Below the pieces are notes generated by a model, which did no database searches, was not told the origin of the DNA, and worked only from the letters and a program-made list of their open reading frames with translations. Below are positions 16,931 through 23,780 of a stretch of DNA of 32,640 bases, piece by piece. Every line of letters starts with the position of its first letter. The first letter of the stretch is position 1. This DNA is from CAYZMH01 sp964479445 (GTDB lineage Bacteria; Bacteroidota; Bacteroidia; Bacteroidales; GCA-2748055). A program made the translations under genes and the position numbers. The stretch covers positions 1 through 32,640 of the forward strand of contig CAYZMH010000030.1 of assembly GCA_964479445.1 (NCBI GenBank), given 5' to 3'.

Positions 16931-18799
16931 TTATTCTTTCTCCTTTTTGGTTTTCTTGCCGAATTCCGGGTCGATTTTCAAAAAGGGAACCACGGCAAAA
17001 GCCGGTATGGTGCAGAGCATTACCCAGATAAAGAAATGCCTGTACCCGATAATCTCCTGCAGCCATCCGCTGATCATTCCCGGAACCATCATGCCCAGCG
17101 CCATGAATCCGGTTGCAATGGCAAAATGCGCTGTTTTGTACCGGCCCTCGGAAATGTAGATCATATAGAGCATATAAGCTGTAAAGCCAAACCCGTAACC
17201 AAACTGTTCCACCGCCACCGAAGCCCCAATGATCCAGAGGGAAGAGGGCATGGTATAGGAGAGAAATACGAACACTACGTTAGGCAGGTTCATGGCAATC
17301 ACCATCCACCAGAGCCAGTATTTCAATCCGTGCCGCGAAGCCAGCACCCCTCCCAGGATACCACCTATGGTTAGGGCCAGCATCCCGATGGTACCGTAGA
17401 TCAGCCCCAGGTCTCCCGTGGTAATCCCCAGTCCGTTTACCTCCTCCGAATCGAGCAGGAACGGGGAGGCGAGTTTCACGAGCTGTGACTCTCCCAGCCG
17501 GTAAACCAGCAGGAAAATAAGAATAACGGCAATCTCCTTCTTTTTGAAAAAGAGCACGAAAGTCCGGAAAAACTCACGCAGAAATCCGTCGTCTCCCGAA
17601 GTAGCCGGAACATCCCCTTTTGGCCGGGGAAGGATCAAGCGGTGATAAACGAAAAAGCCTGCAAAGATCACTGCGATGATCCCGAAGACGAGGGTCCATG
17701 CCAGGGGGATATTCCCCGACAACCCGCTGAAGCTGGCGGATGCGGCGCGTTCCATCTGCGGGTCAAGCCGGAACAGGGCAATGGCGGGTATATCCCAGTT
17801 TTTCTCGTTGAATGTATACCGGTAATCCCGCACCAGCGCAATATCTTTATCCCCGGTTTCATGGGTGAAATTCAGTACCACCGTTTTACTGGGACCGGGA
17901 TTGCGGCTCAGGTGAAAATAGGTGTATCCCAGGTTTCCGGTGGTGGCCTGCCCCGTATCGAGTCCTTCCGGTGCGAATTTATCTGCCAGGAAGGCAGCCA
18001 GCGGAGTGGATATATTTTTTTGCCACCAACCGGGTGATTCAGCGATCTCCACGGCCGACTCCTCCTCCTGGTAGAATCCCTGATCGATATTCCACTGGTT
18101 GGCGGTACGGATAATCGAATCAGCCTTTTCACCGGAGATCTTTTTGACCGGTATGGTAACCTCCTCCCTGGAGACAAAGTAGAGGGAAGCGGTATCCGTT
18201 CTGACCCGGATCTCCCCGGGTCTGAATTGCATGGTCTCCTCCACCGGCGCAGGGGTTGAATTAACCGTGACTTCCACATCGGGCAGACCCGTATTGGATT
18301 CGAAATAGCCGGCCAGAATTACCAGCAGACCCTGTCCGGTTAGCATAGCAAACCTGTAGAATGTGCTTCGGATTCCCACGAAAAAAGCCTGGTCATGCTT
18401 GGAGAGCGCCAGCATGTAAAATCCATCCGCCGCAATGTCATGGGTAGCCGAACTAAAGGCCAGCAACCAGAAGAATGCCAGTGTGAACTGGAAAAACCGG
18501 TCGACCGGTACTGTAAATGCAACCCCTGCCAATCCTGCTCCCACAAGCAGTTGCATGACCACAATCCACAACCGTTTGGTTTTCAGGATATCCACTATGG
18601 GACTCCAGAGGGGTTTTATGACCCATGGCAAATAAAGCCAGCTGGTATACAGGGCAATATCGGCATTGGACACGCCCATGCGTTTGTAAAAAACCACGGA
18701 GAGGGTCATCACCAGCACATAGGGGATCCCTTCCGCAAAATAGAGGGTAGGCACCCATTTCCAGGGATTGATCTTCGTTTGCCTGTCGGTTTTGATCAT
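16931..18799 (-). CDS. ampG: AmpG-like MFS muropeptide permease with large periplasmic insertion
   Basis: A 622-residue inner-membrane major facilitator protein. The N-terminus (WVPTLYFAEGIPYVLVMTLS, YKRMGVSNADIALYTSWLYL, PLWSPIVD) is characteristic of AmpG, which imports GlcNAc-anhydroMurNAc and its peptides for recycling. About 12 membrane segments are visible. After the fifth, roughly residues 168-360 form a soluble Thr/Glu-rich insertion that should face the periplasm; transport resumes with IPLAWTLVFGIIAVIFAGFF. E. coli AmpG, at about 490 residues, lacks it. The gene lies 13 bases after the SpoIID-like gene and upstream of NagB/PIG-L. Transport of denuded disaccharides rather than muropeptides is possible. 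Confidence 0.85.
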   Translation of the reverse strand: MIKTDRQTKINPWKWVPTLYFAEGIPYVLVMTLSVVFYKRMGVSNADIALYTSWLYLPWVIKPLWSPIVDILKTKRLWIVVMQLLVGAGLAGVAFTVPVDRFFQFTLAFFWLLAFSSATHDIAADGFYMLALSKHDQAFFVGIRSTFYRFAMLTGQGLLVILAGYFESNTGLPDVEVTVNSTPAPVEETMQFRPGEIRVRTDTASLYFVSREEVTIPVKKISGEKADSIIRTANQWNIDQGFYQEEESAVEIAESPGWWQKNISTPLAAFLADKFAPEGLDTGQATTGNLGYTYFHLSRNPGPSKTVVLNFTHETGDKDIALVRDYRYTFNEKNWDIPAIALFRLDPQMERAASASFSGLSGNIPLAWTLVFGIIAVIFAGFFVYHRLILPRPKGDVPATSGDDGFLREFFRTFVLFFKKKEIAVILIFLLVYRLGESQLVKLASPFLLDSEEVNGLGITTGDLGLIYGTIGMLALTIGGILGGVLASRHGLKYWLWWMVIAMNLPNVVFVFLSYTMPSSLWIIGASVAVEQFGYGFGFTAYMLYMIYISEGRYKTAHFAIATGFMALGMMVPGMISGWLQEIIGYRHFFIWVMLCTIPAFAVVPFLKIDPEFGKKTKKEKE

Positions 18800-18812
18800 T
18801 CTACACGGTTTT

Positions 18813-20159
18813 TCAGGAGTAGGTTTTTACAATCTTTACATCTTTATAGTAGTGCTGCAGGATCTCCTCGTGCGTATATCCCTGTTCGCCCATAACGGCT
18901 GCACCTATCTGGCAAAGCCCCACACCATGGCCCCAGCCGGCACCGCTTAGAATAAAATGCTCGGGGATCTCCCCATCACCCTCCGCATCAACCGCAAAGG
19001 CAGCGCTGAACAGGTGTGACTCGCTTAACCAGCGGCGGATAGTAAGTTCCTTACCCACGACCAGTTGTTTTTTTGTACCGGTGATCTCCAGCCGGGTAAT
19101 TCGTCCGGATGCACCCCGCTCCAGCGGAACCAGTGAGCGGATATCTCCCATATCCATACCGGAACGACGCCGGATGAGATCTGACATCTCTTTATTGGTA
19201 TAGCGAACAATCCAGCGGTAGAAATCCCGGGTCGGCAGATCGTAGGTATTCAGTACCTGGGAGAGGATCTTCTCATCGGTGGTGTTGCAGAATGCATCGG
19301 GAGGATCAGCAAGAAATGAGCGGAATGCAGGCTCTTTGTTCAGACCGAGCCGTGTACCGTCCCCGTTACCCTTGCTATCCTGCATACTCACCAGGTAAGG
19401 ATGGGGATCCGGTTCCCAGCAGTTTTCAAACTGTTCGGTGACACCACCGCATGCTTTTGAATAGCGTGCATCACAGATCTCCTCTCCGTACATCAGGATC
19501 TGTCCGTGCGTCTCATTCACCGCCCGGATCACTTTTTCGTTCTGCACCCTGCTGATACCCTGGTACCGTTGGCAATGGTCGTCGGCGCAGACATGAAACT
19601 GCTCATGATCTTCCCGGTCCTGCCAGTCGATCCATTCGTCTGCAGATTGTTTCCGATCCTTTTTTCCATCCGGAGAAGATCCTGTCGATGTGCGTTTTCC
19701 CCGGATCTGGGCAAGCACCCAGCTCCGGGAGATGATGGCATGCGCCTTGAGCAGGGCCAGGGAGCTGTTCGCGTTCATTTCGGATGAGATCACGCTGTGA
19801 AGGTATTTTTCCACCGGGATGATGTTGATCACCCGGATCCGGTCTCCCGTCTTCAATAATTTAAGTCCGCCCTGGAAACGCTGTGTCTCCTTCCTTTCCC
19901 AGTGAAAGTCGATCCCGATGGTTACCCCGGTAAGTTCCACGTGATCGGCCGAAAGATTGCAGGGGATAAAAATGGCTTCCTCCGGGAAATCCAGGTAATC
20001 ATCGCCGTTATAGACGCGGATAGCATCCTTGTGTATCTCCGCGCGGCACTCCCCGAAAATATTTTGTCCCTGGTTGCACACCGCAAATTTTCCGGCCAGG
20101 TTAAATTGAAGAGCCTCCCCCAGGAGTATTCCGACGTGAATATGTGGTGATGATTCCAT
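18813..20159 (-). CDS. SpoIID/LytB domain protein without signal peptide
   Basis: A 448-residue SpoIID/LytB-family protein. SpoIID enzymes are lytic transglycosylases that cut peptide-free peptidoglycan glycan. The predicted catalytic Glu127 is in SVISSEMNAN; Cys191 and Cys196 in CADDHCQRYQG match the zinc-binding cysteines of SpoIID; the C-terminus has the family's KACGGVTEQF and GAGWGHGVGLCQIGA. Unlike typical members it has no signal peptide or membrane anchor: the N-terminus MESSPHIHVGILL is directly the domain start. It would therefore work in the cytoplasm, perhaps on material brought in by the AmpG-like permease encoded just downstream. It begins 5 bases after the GNAT gene ends, well inside the operon. 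Confidence 0.88.
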   Translation of the reverse strand: MESSPHIHVGILLGEALQFNLAGKFAVCNQGQNIFGECRAEIHKDAIRVYNGDDYLDFPEEAIFIPCNLSADHVELTGVTIGIDFHWERKETQRFQGGLKLLKTGDRIRVINIIPVEKYLHSVISSEMNANSSLALLKAHAIISRSWVLAQIRGKRTSTGSSPDGKKDRKQSADEWIDWQDREDHEQFHVCADDHCQRYQGISRVQNEKVIRAVNETHGQILMYGEEICDARYSKACGGVTEQFENCWEPDPHPYLVSMQDSKGNGDGTRLGLNKEPAFRSFLADPPDAFCNTTDEKILSQVLNTYDLPTRDFYRWIVRYTNKEMSDLIRRRSGMDMGDIRSLVPLERGASGRITRLEITGTKKQLVVGKELTIRRWLSESHLFSAAFAVDAEGDGEIPEHFILSGAGWGHGVGLCQIGAAVMGEQGYTHEEILQHYYKDVKIVKTYS

Positions 20160-20164
20160 ATGTT

Positions 20165-21094
20165 TCAGAGATTTTTTGAGTTTGTTCCGGGTTGGAGTTC
20201 CTTTTCATACCGCCAGAAAACCCGGTCGATCCTGGCCCCGGCATGAAGGGCATAAAAACAGACAGGGTCCACCCAGGGTATGGTGATGTAATGGCAGCCC
20301 TGCTCTTTCATATCTCGTAAACACCGGTACAGCAGTATCCTGCCGATTCCGCGCCCCTGCATCGAGGGATCGGTCCCCATGGGTCCGAACCACCCGGTCC
20401 CCTGGTTATTGCCATCATACCCTGCAAAAGCAACTACCGAATTGCCCTTCGTGGCCAGGAATAGGGCCGGGGGTGACTGGTCGAGGGCCATTTCCGCTTC
20501 ATATTTCCAGAGTGCCCATTCACGATCCAGGAACTCCATGACCCTTTCGCGATCCCCTGGTTCCGCCCTGGCTATAAGAATTCCATCACGCTTCATCGAG
20601 GCCTCTTCGGCCGCGGTATCCCATAAGGACCGTTCCGGGTACACCCGCATGTTAAGCGCTTCCCCGGTTTTTTTGAATCCCCTTCGTTCGGCAAAGCAAA
20701 CTGCTGCAGTGTAGCGGGGATCGATCCCGGGGTTGAGATAGTTCATGGGCACGTCGTAGATTCGCAAACGGCCGACCGACCGCTGAATAAAGCGTTTCTC
20801 CAGAGTTTTCAGGAGTTTTGTGGCCACACCCTGCCGACCAGCCGAGGGAGCTGTAGCCATCAGTTTGATATAACCGTACGTTTCGCCCCGGATATCGCGG
20901 CTCACTCCCTGCATGAATCCCGCCAGTTTATTTTGCCGGCAGGCTACCAGGGTGGTTTCAGGAGATTGATCCGGATCTTTTTCCAGCTTTTCACGCAGCA
21001 GGGTCTCCGTGAATTGATCCAGGTCGTGGGTCTGACCCAGCAGTCCGAGCACATCCCCGAAATCGGAGGGTTGGTATGCGCGGATGGTGATCAT
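20165..21094 (-). CDS. tandem GNAT-domain N-acetyltransferase
   Basis: A 309-residue cytoplasmic protein with two GNAT folds. The first has the acetyl-CoA loop RQGVA (about 87-91) after YIKLMATAPSAG; the second has QGRGIG (246-251) after GWFGPMGTDPSM. Both loops match the Q/RxxGxG/A consensus, so both could bind acetyl-CoA. Two-domain GNATs include the glucosamine/glucosaminide acetyltransferase GlmA of Clostridium acetobutylicum, encoded with other cell-wall recycling genes, and mycothiol synthase. Given its neighbours, an amino-sugar substrate is plausible but unproven. The start codon overlaps the stop of the DUF4922 gene by 4 bases (ATGA), which implies translational coupling. Confidence 0.85.
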   Translation of the reverse strand: MITIRAYQPSDFGDVLGLLGQTHDLDQFTETLLREKLEKDPDQSPETTLVACRQNKLAGFMQGVSRDIRGETYGYIKLMATAPSAGRQGVATKLLKTLEKRFIQRSVGRLRIYDVPMNYLNPGIDPRYTAAVCFAERRGFKKTGEALNMRVYPERSLWDTAAEEASMKRDGILIARAEPGDRERVMEFLDREWALWKYEAEMALDQSPPALFLATKGNSVVAFAGYDGNNQGTGWFGPMGTDPSMQGRGIGRILLYRCLRDMKEQGCHYITIPWVDPVCFYALHAGARIDRVFWRYEKELQPGTNSKNL

Positions 21095-22050
21095 GGTTTA
21101 TGCTGGGATTTGGGGTTCAACAGGCTTTTCAGGCGGCTGAATCGCTCCGGCGAGAGCGATACCTGGTCAAAAACATCCCTGACCTCGCTGGCGGTGACCC
21201 GAACGAAGTCCTTCTCCAGCGGAAATATGAGCGTCCCCCCAAAATCCACCGCTGCCGGGCTCAACAGGAGGTTTTTCTCGCCTTCTTCGAAAAACTGCCA
21301 GGGGCGGTGGCGCTCGCGTGGAAAGAACAATACACGCCATCCCTCATTGTACCAGGAGAGAATATTGAGCATGGGCTCCTCCTGGTCATCATACCAGGGC
21401 AACAGGGCATCATACAACCGGGAGAACAGGTTTTCCAGTTGCTGCCGGTCGCGGGTCCAGGCAGCGATAAACCTGCGCAGCCCGTCATCCACAGCGACCA
21501 GACGGAGGTCGTTTGCAGCGGGAATCGCCTCCCCGTAGTGATCGAGCAGAGCGCGGTAATTGTGTTCAATAGGCATAAACCCCCGGTTGCCTGCCTGGAA
21601 GTGGAGATGATCGGGGGCCGATGCACCGCAGCGCGGGCCGTTATAGAAGACCGCCAGATTGGGCAGTGCCCGGCTCAGCTCCAACAGCCGCGGGAATGAA
21701 TCCCGGATACGCTGCGGAACATGCTCTTTGTGGGCTATAGTGTAATGCCTTGGAAAAATAGGATACGGGTTGCAGAGGATTTCATAATCGTTTTCAAAGG
21801 GAACCGACTCCTGTCCGGGAGGGCGGTTGCCTGCACATAAGAAACAGGGGCGTTGCTCGATGGATGCTTTATCCACTTTTGCACCCGAGGAGCGGATCCT
21901 TCTGGGATTGAATTGCAGATTGATGGTGAATCCTTCAAACGGCAGGCTCCGGGTTATGGCCTCCTCCAGTCCCTGCACATTCGTTCGCAGGAGTACCCAG
22001 TTTTGCAACTGTTCATCGAAAAGCCGGTCGGTCTGTTCCTGGTAATTCAT
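21091..22050 (-). CDS. DUF4922 protein, GalT/HIT-like nucleotidyltransferase or phosphorylase
   Basis: A 319-residue protein I assign to DUF4922. It shows the marks of the GalT branch of the HIT superfamily: a cysteine pair in PCFLCAGNRPPGQ (Cys69, Cys72), like the CPLCPGN of galactose-1-phosphate uridylyltransferase; AHKEHVP (His107, His110); and PDHLHFQAG with His148-x-His150-x-Gln152. HxHxQ rather than HxHxH is typical of transferases and phosphorylases such as GalT, Ap4A phosphorylase and plant GDP-galactose phosphorylase. It may therefore make or break a nucleotide-sugar bond. It lies between the glycosyltransferase gene (9 bases) and the GNAT gene (4-base overlap). The substrate is unknown. 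Confidence 0.8.
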   Translation of the reverse strand: MNYQEQTDRLFDEQLQNWVLLRTNVQGLEEAITRSLPFEGFTINLQFNPRRIRSSGAKVDKASIEQRPCFLCAGNRPPGQESVPFENDYEILCNPYPIFPRHYTIAHKEHVPQRIRDSFPRLLELSRALPNLAVFYNGPRCGASAPDHLHFQAGNRGFMPIEHNYRALLDHYGEAIPAANDLRLVAVDDGLRRFIAAWTRDRQQLENLFSRLYDALLPWYDDQEEPMLNILSWYNEGWRVLFFPRERHRPWQFFEEGEKNLLLSPAAVDFGGTLIFPLEKDFVRVTASEVRDVFDQVSLSPERFSRLKSLLNPKSQHKP

Positions 22051-22059
22051 GGATCGGCA

Positions 22060-23529
22060 TTAGTGGTTGAGAGATGACCGGTTTTTTCTAATCCGGGCCT
22101 GCAGCTCGATGGTCCGCAGTCCGTCCTTATAGGTATTATGCCGATTCATCTTGACTACATCCAGCGCGGCATCGGAGTTGTCCTCCCATCTCCTGCAGAG
22201 GTATATAGGCTCATAGATCCTCCCGATCCGGTAGTTCCTGCTGATAGCGAGTCCGACCCCATAATCCTCCCCGTAGCTCACATTGGGGAACTTATGGTGT
22301 CGCAAGACGGGGGTATAAAATGCCCTCGGGGCTCCCAGCCCGTTGATCCGCAGGGCATTATTCCTGCCGTTATCGGGAGTCCACTCCCGGTGATCGATCA
22401 GTCCGGGCGGAATCTCATTAAGTTCAAAGTCGGTCATCCGGTACGAGCCGATCAGCATGGCACTGGGTTCGCTGCGGAACTGGTCCACGATCCGCTGCAG
22501 GGTGTGCTCATCGGGATATATATCATCGCTGTCGAGTTGAACACTGAACCTTCCGCACCGGGGATCGTGAACAGCCAGGTTCCAGCATCCGCCGATACCG
22601 AGGTCGGTGCGCCCGGGCACCAGGTGCACCAGGTTTTTATGCTTTTCGGCGTAGGATCGGATGATCTCCGTGCTTCCGTCAGTGGAGTGGTTATCCACCA
22701 CAATGAGGTTAAACGGGAACGATGTCTTTTGCTTCATCACCGAAGCGATGGCATCCCCGATGGTCTTCCGGCGGTTGAGTACAGGAATGATCACACTGGC
22801 CTCCAGCTCAAATCCGTCATGTTCGTAGGATACTGATTCAAATACAGGTTCCAGGTAAGCGCCGATAGCTTTCAGGTGGCCGGTCGCGGCTTCTTCCATC
22901 TCGATCTGCACCTGCCGGTTTTTCGGGTCGACATAGTCGAACATCTTTTTCCCGGATGCACGTGTATCCATTGAAACGGCTGAATAGAGATATTCCCTGA
23001 TGTGAACAATCTCTGCTTCCCGGCTAAGGGCAAGGCGCATATCATATAACCCGGCAAATTGCCATTCCCCCATCGTACCGGCAATGCGTTTTAAAAGGGA
23101 AGTCCGGATCAGCAATACCGGACCGAACTGAAAATCATCCCTCAAACTTCCCTCCTGGTAATCGATCACCGGGTGGGGTGAGGTTGTTCCCTCCCTCTCT
23201 TCCAGGTAGTCTGAATAGACCATTCCTGCGCCGGTTTGTTCGGCTACCTCGATCATGCGTTCCAGGGCAAACATTCCGAACCGAATTGTGGTTGTCCCGG
23301 TTATTAATAGTGCGTAATCTGAATGAGCGTACCGGGCAACCGAACGGATCACTTCCATACCAAACGCTCCATGAAATGGGATAATCTTCTCTTTCGCGGG
23401 TCCGGCCACTGATTCTGCCTCACCCAGGAACCGGCAGGATTCAACAGGCTCCAGGTTGCACAGGTGTTCCAGGTAGTCGGTTACCTGCTCCGGGGTTGAA
23501 AAGGGAATGAAACAGTCTGTTCTTTTCAT
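22060..23529 (-). CDS. glycosyltransferase family 2 protein with two GT-A-like halves
   Basis: A 489-residue soluble protein. The C-terminal half is a clear GT2 domain: ASVIIPVLNRRKTIGDAI (from about 244), LIVVDNHSTDGS, the metal-binding QLDSDDIYPD (Asp333, Asp335), SYGEDYG with a catalytic-type ED, and YLCRRWEDNSD near the end. The N-terminal half (about 45-200) looks like a diverged GT-A fold without a clear DxD: LLITGTTTIRFGMFALERM, then GMVYSDYLEE. There is no membrane segment, so it is cytoplasmic or membrane-peripheral. As the first gene of the operon it sits 83 bases from operator-like site 2. Donor and acceptor are unknown; a role beside peptidoglycan salvage genes is unexpected for a synthetic enzyme. 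Confidence 0.88.
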   Translation of the reverse strand: MKRTDCFIPFSTPEQVTDYLEHLCNLEPVESCRFLGEAESVAGPAKEKIIPFHGAFGMEVIRSVARYAHSDYALLITGTTTIRFGMFALERMIEVAEQTGAGMVYSDYLEEREGTTSPHPVIDYQEGSLRDDFQFGPVLLIRTSLLKRIAGTMGEWQFAGLYDMRLALSREAEIVHIREYLYSAVSMDTRASGKKMFDYVDPKNRQVQIEMEEAATGHLKAIGAYLEPVFESVSYEHDGFELEASVIIPVLNRRKTIGDAIASVMKQKTSFPFNLIVVDNHSTDGSTEIIRSYAEKHKNLVHLVPGRTDLGIGGCWNLAVHDPRCGRFSVQLDSDDIYPDEHTLQRIVDQFRSEPSAMLIGSYRMTDFELNEIPPGLIDHREWTPDNGRNNALRINGLGAPRAFYTPVLRHHKFPNVSYGEDYGVGLAISRNYRIGRIYEPIYLCRRWEDNSDAALDVVKMNRHNTYKDGLRTIELQARIRKNRSSLNH

Positions 23530-23612
23530 GCGATACCTTTTTACGTGTTGTGCTCCTGTTTCATCGCCTGTTTAGCTGACCTTCCGGGGATGGCTCTGAT
23601 GTATCATTATAT

Positions 23613-23624
23613 TTGTCATACCAA
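23613..23624. promoter_or_regulatory. FCD/GntR operator-like site 2 (upstream of the six-gene operon)
   Basis: TTGTCATACCAA matches TNGTNNNACNA in both orientations and repeats sites at 13206 and 25485. It lies 84 bases before the start of the glycosyltransferase gene. A full -7 match TAAATTTG on the minus strand (23680-23673) would place the site some 40-50 bases downstream of the start of transcription; alternatively a promoter lies closer to the gene. Confidence 0.65.
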
Positions 23625-23672
23625 TTTACATAAAAGGCCATCTCCGATGAAAACAGGAAAAAAATCAATGTT

Positions 23673-23680
23673 CAAATTTA
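23673..23680 (-). promoter_or_regulatory. -7 promoter element TAAATTTG for the six-gene operon
   Basis: TAAATTTG on the minus strand is a full TAnnTTTG match in the AT-rich gap before the glycosyltransferase gene. No TTG is visible at the -33 spacing, so confidence is limited. Confidence 0.35.
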
Positions 23681-23780
23681 TCAAATAATTGACGAAAAAT
23701 AAAAATATGTATGTTGTATTACATATTATATACGTATGTTTTATAAAACACCAATTTCCAACCCTTACGTCGGGTGGTGG

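Noticed and set aside
21071..21081. TTGGTATGCGC, resembling half of the operator
   Set aside because: It is inside the GNAT coding region and lacks the second half-site.
23647..23688. 13-codon frame on the plus strand in the gap before the GHL10 gene end
   Set aside because: Very short, low-complexity lysine-rich frame over a promoter element; no sign of being translated.
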